Of a stretch of 64,000 bases of DNA, positions 42,398 to 51,200 are shown one piece after another (position 1 is the first letter of the stretch; every line of letters starts with the position of its first letter). A program made the translations under genes and the position numbers. Source of the stretch: Blepharisma stoltei (lineage: Eukaryota > Ciliophora > Heterotrichea > Heterotrichida > Blepharismidae); NCBI GenBank assembly GCA_914767885.1, contig CAJZBQ010000033.1:969658-1033657 (forward strand), given 5' to 3'. Below the pieces are notes generated by a model. It worked only from the letters and a program-made list of their open reading frames with translations, had not been told where the DNA came from and did not search any database.

Positions 42398-43243
42398 TTA
42401 ATATGCAAAAGCTTCCTCTTCTGATTGCTCTTGTTCAGATGAATATTCTCCACTTTGCTCTTTCTGTTCTTCTTCTTCTCCTTCTTCTTTGCGCTCTCCT
42501 TCCTCTTCTTCTTCTTTTTGTTTTTTTTCTTCTTCTCTTTCTTCGTGCTCTTCTTCACTTTCACTTTCGCCTTCATGTTCTCCTTCTTCCTCATGTTCTT
42601 CTTCTCCTTCATGCTCTCCTTCATGCTCTCCTTCATGCTCTCCTTCTTGCTCTCCTTCTTCCTCATGTTCTTCTTCTCCTCCATGCTCTCCTTCATGCTC
42701 TTCTTCTTCTTCTTCTCCTTCTTCCTCTCCTTCTCCTTCTTCTTCTTCTTCTTTCCCTTCTTGCTTCTCTTCTTTGCTAGAGAATATAAATGTAGGTATT
42801 ATCAAGGGATTTCCTGATGATCCAGATGATGAGGAGCCTCCTGATGATGAAGTACTTCCTGAAGATCCAGATGATGAACTGTCTGATGATTTAGATGATG
42901 AACTTCCTGAAGATCCAGATGATGAACTACCTGATGATCCAGATGATGAAGAGCTTCCTTGCGAGCCACTTCCTTGTGACCCTGAAGAAGAGTCACCTGG
43001 TGATCCAGATGATGATGAGCTTCCTTGCGAGCCAGAAGAGCTTCCTTGAGATTCAGATGATCCAGAAGTGCTTCCTGACGATCCGGATGATGAACTTCCA
43101 GATCTAATACCAGATGTTGCATATTCCAAAAATCCAGAGAAGAGTTTCTTGCTTTCTTGGAGAGAGTTTTGTTCATTCTTTTGCTTGATACCAGTAGCGA
43201 TTGCAAGAATAAGAGCTGCTATAAGTATTGTTTTGAGTGCCAT
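42398..43243 (-). CDS. Secreted Ser/Gly- and Glu-rich low-complexity protein
   Basis: 281 residues from ATG 43243 (MALKTILIAALILAIATG signal peptide). After LFSGFLEYATSG comes about 100 residues of SSGSSG-type repeat (codon-level GGATCATCAT periodicity), a short spacer GNPLIIPTFIFSS, then about 110 residues rich in E, G and H with repeats such as EGEHEGEHEGEH. It ends EEAFAY. Probably a secreted or extrusome/cyst-wall matrix polyelectrolyte (inference from composition). The four long ORFs overlapping it are shadows produced by the repeats. Confidence 0.75.
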   Translation of the reverse strand: MALKTILIAALILAIATGIKQKNEQNSLQESKKLFSGFLEYATSGIRSGSSSSGSSGSTSGSSESQGSSSGSQGSSSSSGSPGDSSSGSQGSGSQGSSSSSGSSGSSSSGSSGSSSSKSSDSSSSGSSGSTSSSGGSSSSGSSGNPLIIPTFIFSSKEEKQEGKEEEEEGEGEEEGEEEEEEHEGEHGGEEEHEEEGEQEGEHEGEHEGEHEGEEEHEEEGEHEGESESEEEHEEREEEKKQKEEEEEGERKEEGEEEEQKEQSGEYSSEQEQSEEEAFAY

Positions 43244-43250
43244 CAATTAT

Positions 43251-43263
43251 ATTGGAAAACGCA
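43251..43263 (-). promoter_or_regulatory. TGCGTTTTCCAAT motif before secreted-protein gene 2
   Basis: On the minus strand TGCGTTTTCCAAT lies 7 nt before ATG 43243, matching the element at 41631-41644 base for base over 13 positions. Confidence 0.6.
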
Positions 43264-43757
43264 TATTTCATAAAATTATCAACATGGCTGGGGAAAATTA
43301 AGGATTATAATGCAGACTACGATTTTCAACTTAAATGTAATCCTGTAGGGTCTTAAGGCGAATTAATTAATGAATATATTGAGATCCAGCATTATGAAAT
43401 AGGCTTCCCGTGATGTTCTAAATTAATAGTCGTTTTTCCTCAATTTCGGCACAAGGGATTTTAAAGGGACCGGTTACATCAAGCTTTTCAGAATTAATTA
43501 TAAAAGTAAATATATATAAGCTTTCGTGCTAATGCTCGAGCAAATCGTTTTAAAATTTCCCTATTAAACTTAATGGTAATTTTTAAAAAAATTATAGACA
43601 CTTTATAAATATATAAGGTCGATCCAAAGCAAATCATAACCATCACAAATCAGCATCATCAATGCTTATTCGAAAAATCATCGTTGTATAGGATTTTTAA
43701 TAAATAGATGCACATGAATCATAAGAACTAAGCCAGAAGCATTATAAAAAAAATCAA
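43264..43757. other. AT-rich upstream region
   Basis: About 490 bp upstream of secreted-protein gene 2. No ORF or repeat that I can support. Confidence 0.4.
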
Positions 43758-43818
43758 CCCCAGGAGGGCAAAAAGTAGGGATTTTTCCAATGGTTTTGTT
43801 TGCTCACGGATGGGGGAG
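43758..43818 (+). mobile_element. Solo end of MITE family A
   Basis: CAAAAAGTAGGGATTTTTCC followed by AATGGTTTTGTTTGCTCACG and a G run ending GGGGGAG matches the right-hand spacer and outer terminal repeat of family A copies, then TTA at 43819-43821. The hairpin end and core are missing, so this is a decayed relic. Substitutions (GTTTGCTCACGGATGG versus GTTCGCTCACGGAGGG) indicate age. Confidence 0.75.
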
Positions 43819-43860
43819 TTAAATACTTCCAAATTCCATATTTTTATTATTAATACCTTA

Positions 43861-44520
43861 AAATGTGACACTGTCAACCTGCCCTCTTGGAGCAACTATC
43901 AAAACCTTAAGGCCATGGAGAACTGGGACGGACTCTGTGTCGAGAAACAAGTGCAGCCTCAAGTAATGTGTACCCAGGTTTTTGGCTGCTTTCCTGTGGT
44001 TGGGAAACGGAGGTACCCGGCACCGTCCTTTGGATCCGAGGACGCATGGGCATTCCTCTACTGAGAAACTGGTTGTTTCGGCCAAGGCCACAGTGGAGCA
44101 GTCTTTTTCCTGTAGCTGTTGAAGAAAAGCACTTCAACACCCGACAGACTCCCAAAGAGCTGATCCTTGGAGTCAAGCTAATCCAATCGCCCGTAGCAGG
44201 GCCGTAGAAATCCATAAGCTGCCCACTCAAGACTGAATCCTCAAAGCAGTAGGCACTGGAAGCTGATAGACCCCTGGGCTAGAGTCAAAAAGTGGTAAAA
44301 ACCGTTCGTATGGGAAGTCTTTGGTACTGCGTCACCAATATGGCTAAAGCCTGACTTTAAATAGCCACTAACCGCCAATATTTTGCAAAAGGCCTATGTG
44401 GCGGAATTGCTAAATTCTCCTATATCTAATCCAAATAGGAAATCTGGAAGTATCTAAGAGGATAAATTTCAAATACGCCAGGTATAAGCGCGCATAATTT
44501 ATGCTTAATTTATCTTAATT
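43861..44520 (+). mobile_element. GC-rich retroposon-like block
   Basis: Base composition changes sharply at about 43861 (AAAATGTGACACTG, comparable to the AAAATGGTGACG start at 26225 minus) and returns to AT rich near 44500 with a TTTATATTTATTTATA tail. The body contains AAAGAGCTGATCCTTGG, similar to AAGGAGCTGATCCTCTGG in the 25806 element. A clear target duplication was not found; ATTTTTAT on both sides is too short to trust. Internal ORFs (43810-44230 both strands) lack protein character. Confidence 0.5.
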
Positions 44521-44562
44521 TTTATATTTATTTATATAATATTTAGCCAGCAAATGCACTAA

Positions 44563-44947
44563 CTCCCCCCCCCCCCTCCGTGAGCGACAAAAAAATTTTG
44601 TTCGCTCACGGAGGGGGGTTAATTTTTTTTTTTAAAAAAAATTTATATATAAATTTTATAAAAAATATTTTTTTTCGAAATTTAAAAAAATCCTAATTTG
44701 CAAAAATTGGGAAGCAAATATTAATTTAATTTGCAAAAATTTATGTTTTAAAACGCAATTTGTTTAAAATTAAACAGAATTAGCTCTAGATTTCATTATA
44801 CTAATTATCACTTATATATCAAAATTTTTTTCCATTAAAATTTTTTCTATTAAAAAAATTTTTGTTCACTCACGGAGGGTGGGTTTTTGGTCAAAAAAAT
44901 GGCGATTTTTCTAATGGTTTTGTTCGCTCACGGAGGGGGGGGGGGAG
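44563..44947 (+). mobile_element. MITE family A copy 3, TAA duplication
   Basis: 385 bp flanked by TAA at 44560-44562 and 44948-44950. Nearly identical to copy 1 over the whole AT-rich core, including TTTGCAAAAATTGGGAAGC-type sequence. Hairpin on the left with one base missing (GTGAGCGACAAAA). It lies in a gene-poor region immediately after the 43861 block. Confidence 0.93.
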
Positions 44948-45557
44948 TAAGCATTTAACTCGAAGTTTATATATTTACTTTCACTATTAATTCTGAAAAG
45001 TTTGATGTAGTTAGTCCCTATAAATCCCTGCACCCCTAGTTTACTAGCGCCACTGAAGCCCTCAATTTCTGATGATTATTTTGAGAAGGCTGGAAGACAT
45101 TTGAAGGGAGAATGATTAAAGACTGAGAGTTAACAGATGAGTTTATTAATAGCTAGATTTAAGAATTTCTTAGCAAGCGTTTCCTGATGAAACCTAATGA
45201 CGTATTCAAAAATATTATATGAATATGGGGAATGGCATTATTTGAATCCCAATATCTATGCGTTACAAATTTAGAATTTGCAATATTTGACAGGCTTAAA
45301 TTGATAAGCCTGAAGTATATTGGCTTTCAAAAAACTGAGGTACTAGACTGAATGCAAATAGCTCTTTGCAGTTTTGGAATTATTAGTTAGTTTCATTGAA
45401 GTTTGTTCATAAAACTTATGAAAGTGGATAGTCTTTATCTATAGAGTCCTTTAATCTGGTGGTTTTCAAAAAAGTCTAGGACTAGGTTGTAATTTAGACC
45501 ACGAAGTTTTATTGTTTTATACAATACTTTTATTGATTAGCCTTTTGATTGCTATAT
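44948..45557. other. Gene-poor region with a doubtful short frame
   Basis: About 610 bp. A plus-strand frame 45187-45390 (ATG, two TGA read as Trp, 67 residues, contains NLEFAIFDRLKLISLKYIGF) is open but has no homology that I recognise and competes with another open frame from 45137. I do not call a gene here. Confidence 0.3.
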
Positions 45558-45791
45558 TTAACTAAATCAAATATGTAACGTTGCTCTTCTTAAATGCTCG
45601 CTAGCCTCTAATTTCTGGCTGATTTGATATGCTTCTTTAATACTTACATTATGATAGATAGGAACACTTTAAATGCTTCCATACAATATATGATACTCGG
45701 GGCACAATAACTGACTCCTTGCTCCATAAAAACTTGTTGGGTCGCTTGTTTTGAAGCCATATTTGCAAGCACATTTTGTAACAGCAAGCAT
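45558..45791 (-). pseudogene. Short Cys-containing gene relic with an in-frame TAA
   Basis: Minus-strand frame from ATG 45791: MLAVTKCACKYGFKTSDP, then FYGARSQLLCPEYHILYGSI, a TAA at 45669-45671, then VPIYHNVSIKEAYQISQKL and EASEHLRRATLHIWFS to TAA 45558. The protein-like text on both sides of the TAA in the same frame suggests a decayed gene, or a very small insertion. The frame contains a TGA Trp. No family recognised. Confidence 0.35.
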
Positions 45792-46147
45792 ATTTATATT
45801 GGCTTAGTAATTGTAAAATTATTGAGAAATTATTATCTTACACTGAGAATAGCTTAAATTCAGCTGCGTTATACTATAATTTAGATATTAATAATCAATT
45901 TCTTTAGATATCTAATTTAATTATAAATTGTTTTTTAAAAGTCTATAAACATTAATGAAGTTCGAAATCAGAGTTATTTGGGCTAAAATATATAAATTTT
46001 AACTACTTGATATAGCTAGACTTATTTTAATTAGCTCCCCTATTTAAAATGAAACCAAAATGATTGGGTTTATTTTTTATTTTAAAACATTATATTAAAA
46101 TTTTAATATAAATTATTTAATTAATATTCATCTACCTGCACTTTCTA
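45792..46147. other. AT-rich region
   Basis: About 350 bp, strongly AT rich, nothing supportable. Confidence 0.4.
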
Positions 46148-46487
46148 TTAAATTAGGTCAGAACCCAAATCTAGCATCATAATTGCATTCATAGCGTTAC
46201 TAGATCCAGCACTTCCTGCATTTTTAGACTTTGCAAATTTGCTTAATACAGACTTTGTAATTTAACGAAAATTTTTGGGCAAATTCTTATGAAGAAATAC
46301 ACCCTCATTTTAAAAAAATTGGCTCGTTTACTTGCCAATTTGGCGCACACTTGTAAACCATTTTTGAATGCCACTTTTGATCTCCAAATTTCCATCTTAA
46401 ACATTTTGCAAAATCGTAACTTTTTAATCAGAGTGAGATAAAAACCATTTTCAATTGTTCAGCATATGAAACATAAATAAAATGGCA
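46148..46487 (-). pseudogene. Interrupted gene fragment, unknown
   Basis: The minus strand reads VFISLWLKSYDFAKCLRWKF, GDQKWHSKMVYKCAPNWQVN and EPIFLKWGCISS with TGA as Trp, meets a TAA, and later continues in another frame as SVLSKFAKSKNAGSAGSSNA and MNAIMMLDLGSDLI to TAA 46148. No clean 15-nt intron joins the parts. It abuts a GC-rich block at 46488. Either a pseudogene disrupted by the repeats or an exon of a gene with unresolved insertions. Confidence 0.35.
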
Positions 46488-46860
46488 CGGTTCATGATAA
46501 ATTAGCTATGCAAGTTTTCTGTACCCATGGAATCTTATTTATGGGGTCTTGCTTTCCTTATAGAACTCCTGGCAACAGCGTTAAGTTTGATCATTATTAG
46601 CTAGAGGAACCGCTCCTCAGTGCACCGAGAGGCTCAAGGTTCCGCCGCTTAGCACATCCAAGGAGGTGACCCTTAGGCAGAAAAATGCACAGAAGTTAAG
46701 TTAAGGCAAGAGCGACGACAACGAGCAGGATGAGAAGTGCAGCCAGCTGGTGGTTCGTTGTTTAGTAGGGTTTCCCCAATGGGCTACACTTTTGAGTGGA
46801 GAAGGTGCTGTGATTTCACTATTTTTAGGCCTAGTCCCTTTTTTATTAAGGAGTGGCATC
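46488..46860 (+). mobile_element. GC-richer repeat block, composite
   Basis: Begins AACATAAATAAAATGGCACGG, nearly the same context as the 46890 element (AACACAAATAAAATGGCGACG). The block contains GAAGTTAAGTTAAGGC near 46692-46708, a tail-like tract suggesting two joined pieces. No target duplication was identified. The 46701-46973 minus ORF is not protein-like. Confidence 0.4.
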
Positions 46861-46889
46861 ATATACCTTAAATACTTAACTAATCGTAA

Positions 46890-47391
46890 ACACAAATAAA
46901 ATGGCGACGACACCGACCCGTCCTCTTCCGGAACTGAGGCGAGATTGGGGACCTTGCTGCGGCCTGAAGCCAATCCGCCCAGGGAAAGGTCTGGAATGGG
47001 TACTGGTAGTTTGTGTCCGGCGAGGTTTCCCTCCCAGTCCAGCAGCGACGATCCTTGGATCGTCCCGATAGGACACGGGGCAAAAAAGGGTTTTTCCTCT
47101 AGGGACCGCTAGTGCCAATTTGGAGGGCATGGCAGGAGCTGACAAGAGTTAAGGAGTTAATCCTTAGCTCTAACCCTAGTCTGGCGACGTGAAGCACGGT
47201 GACCCAGTCCGCCTACTTCCGGGATAGCATGACCAAGCCCCATGACCGGAAGGAGCTGAGTGGTAGCCCTGTGGCACTTAGGTGCACACTGGGAGCAGGG
47301 CAAGGAAAGCAATCGAGGCGCCCAAAGGTGGAAGAAAGGACCTTCGGTCCTAGCCGGGAGCTACTCTATAAATTTAACTAAGACTAAGACC
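46890..47391 (+). mobile_element. GC-rich retroposon-like element, 13-bp duplication
   Basis: TAACTAATCGTAA at 46877-46889 and 47392-47404 flanks 502 bp. The start is AAATAAAATGGCGACGACACC and the 3' tail is AT rich (AAATTTAACTAAGACTAAG). The GC-rich body shares short similarities with the 18681 element. Intergenic. No credible ORF for a reverse transcriptase, so it is non-autonomous or truncated. Confidence 0.72.
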
Positions 47392-47668
47392 TAACTAATC
47401 GTAATCGTAATATGAAACTAGAATAACTAGTTTGAAATTAAAGGCATTCAATTCAATTCTTATTTATCAAATGAGTGGTCTAGTCTAAGGTTTACAAGGA
47501 ATGAAGCCCATTAGAACGGTTATGACAATTTATAACGGTGTGTAAGTGATATAAATGTTCCTACTGAAAAACAAATTTGCGGAGCAAGATTTAAATTTAT
47601 ATCTATAGTTATGACAATTTATAAAGATTACAATTTTAAAAAGCTGAATCTTCTTCTTCTTTTTCTTC

Positions 47669-48088
47669 TTATTGTGCTTCTTCACCTTCTTCCGCTTCTT
47701 GCTCTTCCCCTTCCTCTGCTTCTTGCTCTTGCTCTTTCTCCGCCTCTGCATCTGTCTCTTCTTCATATTCTTCGAGTTGATATTCTTCATGAATTTCTTT
47801 ATAGTCTTCGATGTCGTCAAGAAAATCGATTGCTAGATCAATGAGGTCATCTATTATATAATCATCTTCATCCCATTCAAAATCATAGTCCTCATCCCAG
47901 TCATCATGAATTGGTAACTCACTAAAAAAAGAGCTCGGGGTAGCTTTTTCTTCAGTGCTTTCAGTATAATTTTGAGCTAAAAATAAAAGCATTGATTTTG
48001 TGTTTACTTCTTGTTTTAAAGTATCATGCTTAAATGCAGAGGAAATAATGAAAATAAGAGCTAAGCTTAAAATAATCTTGAGTGTCAT
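47669..48088 (-). CDS. Small secreted acidic protein 3
   Basis: 139 residues, ATG at 48088. Signal peptide MTLKIILSLALIFIISSAF, then an Asp-rich middle (DDWDEDYDFEWDEDD) and a Glu/Gln/Ala-rich C-terminus (EQEAEEGEEQEAEEGEEAQ). Shares leader style and upstream motif with the genes at 41661 and 43243. Composition suggests a secreted cation-binding matrix protein (inference). Confidence 0.7.
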   Translation of the reverse strand: MTLKIILSLALIFIISSAFKHDTLKQEVNTKSMLLFLAQNYTESTEEKATPSSFFSELPIHDDWDEDYDFEWDEDDYIIDDLIDLAIDFLDDIEDYKEIHEEYQLEEYEEETDAEAEKEQEQEAEEGEEQEAEEGEEAQ

Positions 48089-48094
48089 TATTAT

Positions 48095-48107
48095 ATTGGA
48101 AAACGGA
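48095..48107 (-). promoter_or_regulatory. TCCGTTTTCCAAT motif before secreted-protein gene 3
   Basis: On the minus strand TCCGTTTTCCAAT lies 6 nt before ATG 48088. It differs at one base from TGCGTTTTCCAAT at the two related genes. Confidence 0.55.
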
Positions 48108-48227
48108 TAGCATTAGGTAAATTGTGCAGTCTTTTAATTATTAATAAAACAAAGATTTCCAATTGGCATAATAGTTTGCTTTAATTAAGATAAGCTAGAA
48201 ATAAATTAATGCCACTAAACTGATAAA

Positions 48228-51200
48228 TTAAGGATTAACGCTTTCTGGCTCAGTGTCATGCTCGCAATCACTTTGAAAATCAATTAAATCTCCCCATCCT
48301 CCACTGCCAGAAAAAAGCTCATTGTTCATTTTATATGAATCAATAAAGAAATCCTCTTCATCAGCACTTTGGTTTGTTTTACTATCTTTTGGCGTAGGCG
48401 CTGGCTCTTCGTGCTCTTCAGGCTCCACAGACTTGTGCCGCTTGGTCTTTTTATTGAGGAGATGGCTCGTCGCTATAATTTGCGGCAAAGAAACTTGAGC
48501 TTTGCTGATTTTTGCTTGTGATGACAAATCATCAAAGTTTTGGATGATTGTTGAAGGGAATTTTTTCGCTCTGATTTTTTTCCTTTTAATTGGCTGCTCA
48601 ACTTTCTCAGCAACTTCTTCTTCAGCGCTTAGAACTGGAGGCTGAGGAGGAGGCGAGTTTTCTTCTTTAGTCTCCACTAGCTCGACCTTAGTAGAAACAA
48701 ATTGCGGCGAATTGTATCTTTGGAATATTTCGAAGCGCCTTAAGGCAGCAGGAAGACTGTCTTTACTGGATCTTAAATTCCAGCATAATCTTGCTTTTTT
48801 ATAGTCAACAGTTACTCTGAGGATTAAAAAGCAGAGCCCGCCAAATAGCGCAAGTAGGAAAAAGAGGCATTCCTTCGCTAAATGTCTTACTTTTAACGAC
48901 AAAATAAAGTTATATTCTAACCCTTCTGGAATTTTTGCTTCAATTGGAATCGTAAATATATCGTTTGCTGTCACGATCCACAAAGGCAATAGCGTAGAAA
49001 TTTCATTAAAAGAAGGGGTATAGCCAATTTCTATATCAATGAATTCATTTGCGTCTAAAATAAAATTCCCTTCACAATTTCTAATTTCAATCCCGCTTGA
49101 TTTGCAAGCTTGGCCTGCCAAGAGTATTTCAGAAATTTCCACAGGATAGTTCCCATAATTTCTCAGCTCAAAAGTCCTTATAAAATATAACTCTTCTTGA
49201 GGGTTATAATTGGTCTTCGTATTATAAATTTCATCTAAACTTATATCAATGGCCAATAGAGACAACTCTTTTTTGACTCCATTTTTACCATTCAGAAATT
49301 TCTTTTCAGAGTTTTTTTTAGTAAATGCAAGCTTTGGACCGATTGCTTCAGCATAAATTTCAACTTCCTCAAATAAAGTATAGTTGTTTCTCAGCAGCAG
49401 TGATGTATTATAGCTGCCTAAAGTGGAAGGCTGGAAGTAAACAGGACCCAGAATTTTGGAACTGTGAGGAGAAATCATCGTAACTGCTTTGCTTGCTGTG
49501 AAAAAGGAATATTTCTGCCTATATTCTTCCTCTTTGTTTACGCCACACCAACAGCTGTCTTCTCCGCAAGGGTATCATGGGACTGAAGATAAAGACTTAG
49601 GCTTGAGATATTCTGAGCTTTTTGAGTGGAAACCTAACAAATATTTTAACTTTCCAAACAAGCTTCAGTCCTTTACTCGTTTAGGGATAGGCAAAGGCCT
49701 AACTTCGTTGGCTTCTTTAATTGATGGAATTTCTTCTTGATAGTTTAGGGCGCATTCTTTATAATGCTTGCTTTCTAATTTTTGCAAATCAATGTTTTCG
49801 AATTCATCGTCAAGCATCTCAATGCTTTTCTGGTGCTTCGCGCACTCATATTTCTTCAGCTCGCCCATCTTGGAATCAGGGGCTATTAGAAGCTGCACTT
49901 GCAGAGGAAAATCTGTAGGGTTCTGGGCCTTGATATATATCGGAAGCTTTGTATTGAGCTCTGCTGTGTATTTTTTGGTCACTCCTGATATTGGCAGGCT
50001 TGGCTTCCCAAAAGTTACATGGATAGCAGCGACTATTTCTCCAATGATATCGCACTTGACCTTAATTGTCCCAAGCATTTCTCCATCTTTCCAGGCTTTT
50101 CTTTTCTCATTTCATATTCTAGCATACCCATAAGTCGGCCATTTAGTAAAATCGTGAACTATGCTTTCATCTTTGTTAAATGGTGGGGTGAATTTTAACT
50201 TACCAATGCTCAATTCTTTTCCGCTGGGGATTGATCTTTTATTGATTTCGGCTTCCATAAATGATAAGTCAGTCTCTACTGAAAAAATTTTCAAATCTAT
50301 TGGAAATAAATTAGAAATTGTTATTTTCTTTTGCGCTAAAATGCCTGGGAAAATTTCAGAGAAATGAATAGGTAGGAGTGCGGCAGAGCCTGAAACTGGG
50401 GTATAAGATATCGGTAAGTTAATTTTTCCAGTTGAGGTTGTAAACTCGAGAGGCCCATGGACTGTTGGGAGAATAGAAACAGTCAGTTCAAAATAGGCAG
50501 TTGAGCCAGATTTTAGAGTAAATAGATAGGTCGATTGGGAGTATTCTGGGAATATGATATTGTGATTCAGAATTTGGCCGCTAAAGGTTAGAATATGTGA
50601 TAATTTTAAATTGCAATAATGAAGATTTTGGATTGATTTAACTGCAATATCAAAATGATTAGGATTTTTCAGTCCAAATTTTTGCGACCTGGTTTGGCCT
50701 ATTAAAGCTGGGCCAAATTCCAAAGGTCCCTCAAGAATATTTTCATATAAATTTTCAATATATAAGAAATTCAGCTTGCCATCGTCAACAATAATTTTGA
50801 TAGGAATCGTGCCTATATTTGTAACCAGTCTCATATAGCTTGTCTGTGGCTTTTTAAAATCCGCACTTATTTTAATAACATTCATTAATTGTTGAGGCTT
50901 AAGTCTTAACTTACTTAACTTAAATTTACAGGCGTCTGCCGTAGTGTTAACGCAGTCACCAAGGACCCCAATATTAGGGTTCACCTGCTTTGTGGCATAG
51001 TCCATACTGGCCATATAAACCAGTCACCAGGACATACGCCTCCTCCTTCCCACGTGTTTCCCGTGGCTTAGTGTTGAGTGGGCGGGCTATGGGCTTCTGC
51101 GGCTGCTGCTTGGGTACGAGAGTTGGCTTTCCGAAATTCCAAAAAATGGAATTTCTAGTCACCTTTCGGCATAAAGGGAAATTCCAAGTCCTGGGACGTA

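Noticed and set aside
42403-43049. Several long plus-strand ORFs (Leu-, Phe-, Ser- or Asp-rich) and minus-strand frames
   Set aside because: Shadows of the Ser/Gly and Glu repeats of the secreted protein at 42398-43243, which alone has a signal peptide and the upstream motif.
42489-43243. Tandem repeat that might be a CRISPR-like or satellite array
   Set aside because: Periodicity is codon-level repetition inside one reading frame, with no conserved spacer/repeat structure.
45187-45390. 67-residue plus-strand frame with two TGA codons
   Set aside because: Open and vaguely protein-like, but overlaps another open frame, has no recognisable family and lies in a repeat-rich gene-poor stretch.
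46876-47145. Two overlapping minus-strand ORFs rich in Arg and Pro
   Set aside because: Inside the 46890 GC-rich element; GC-rich DNA gives long ORFs by chance and no motif is present.
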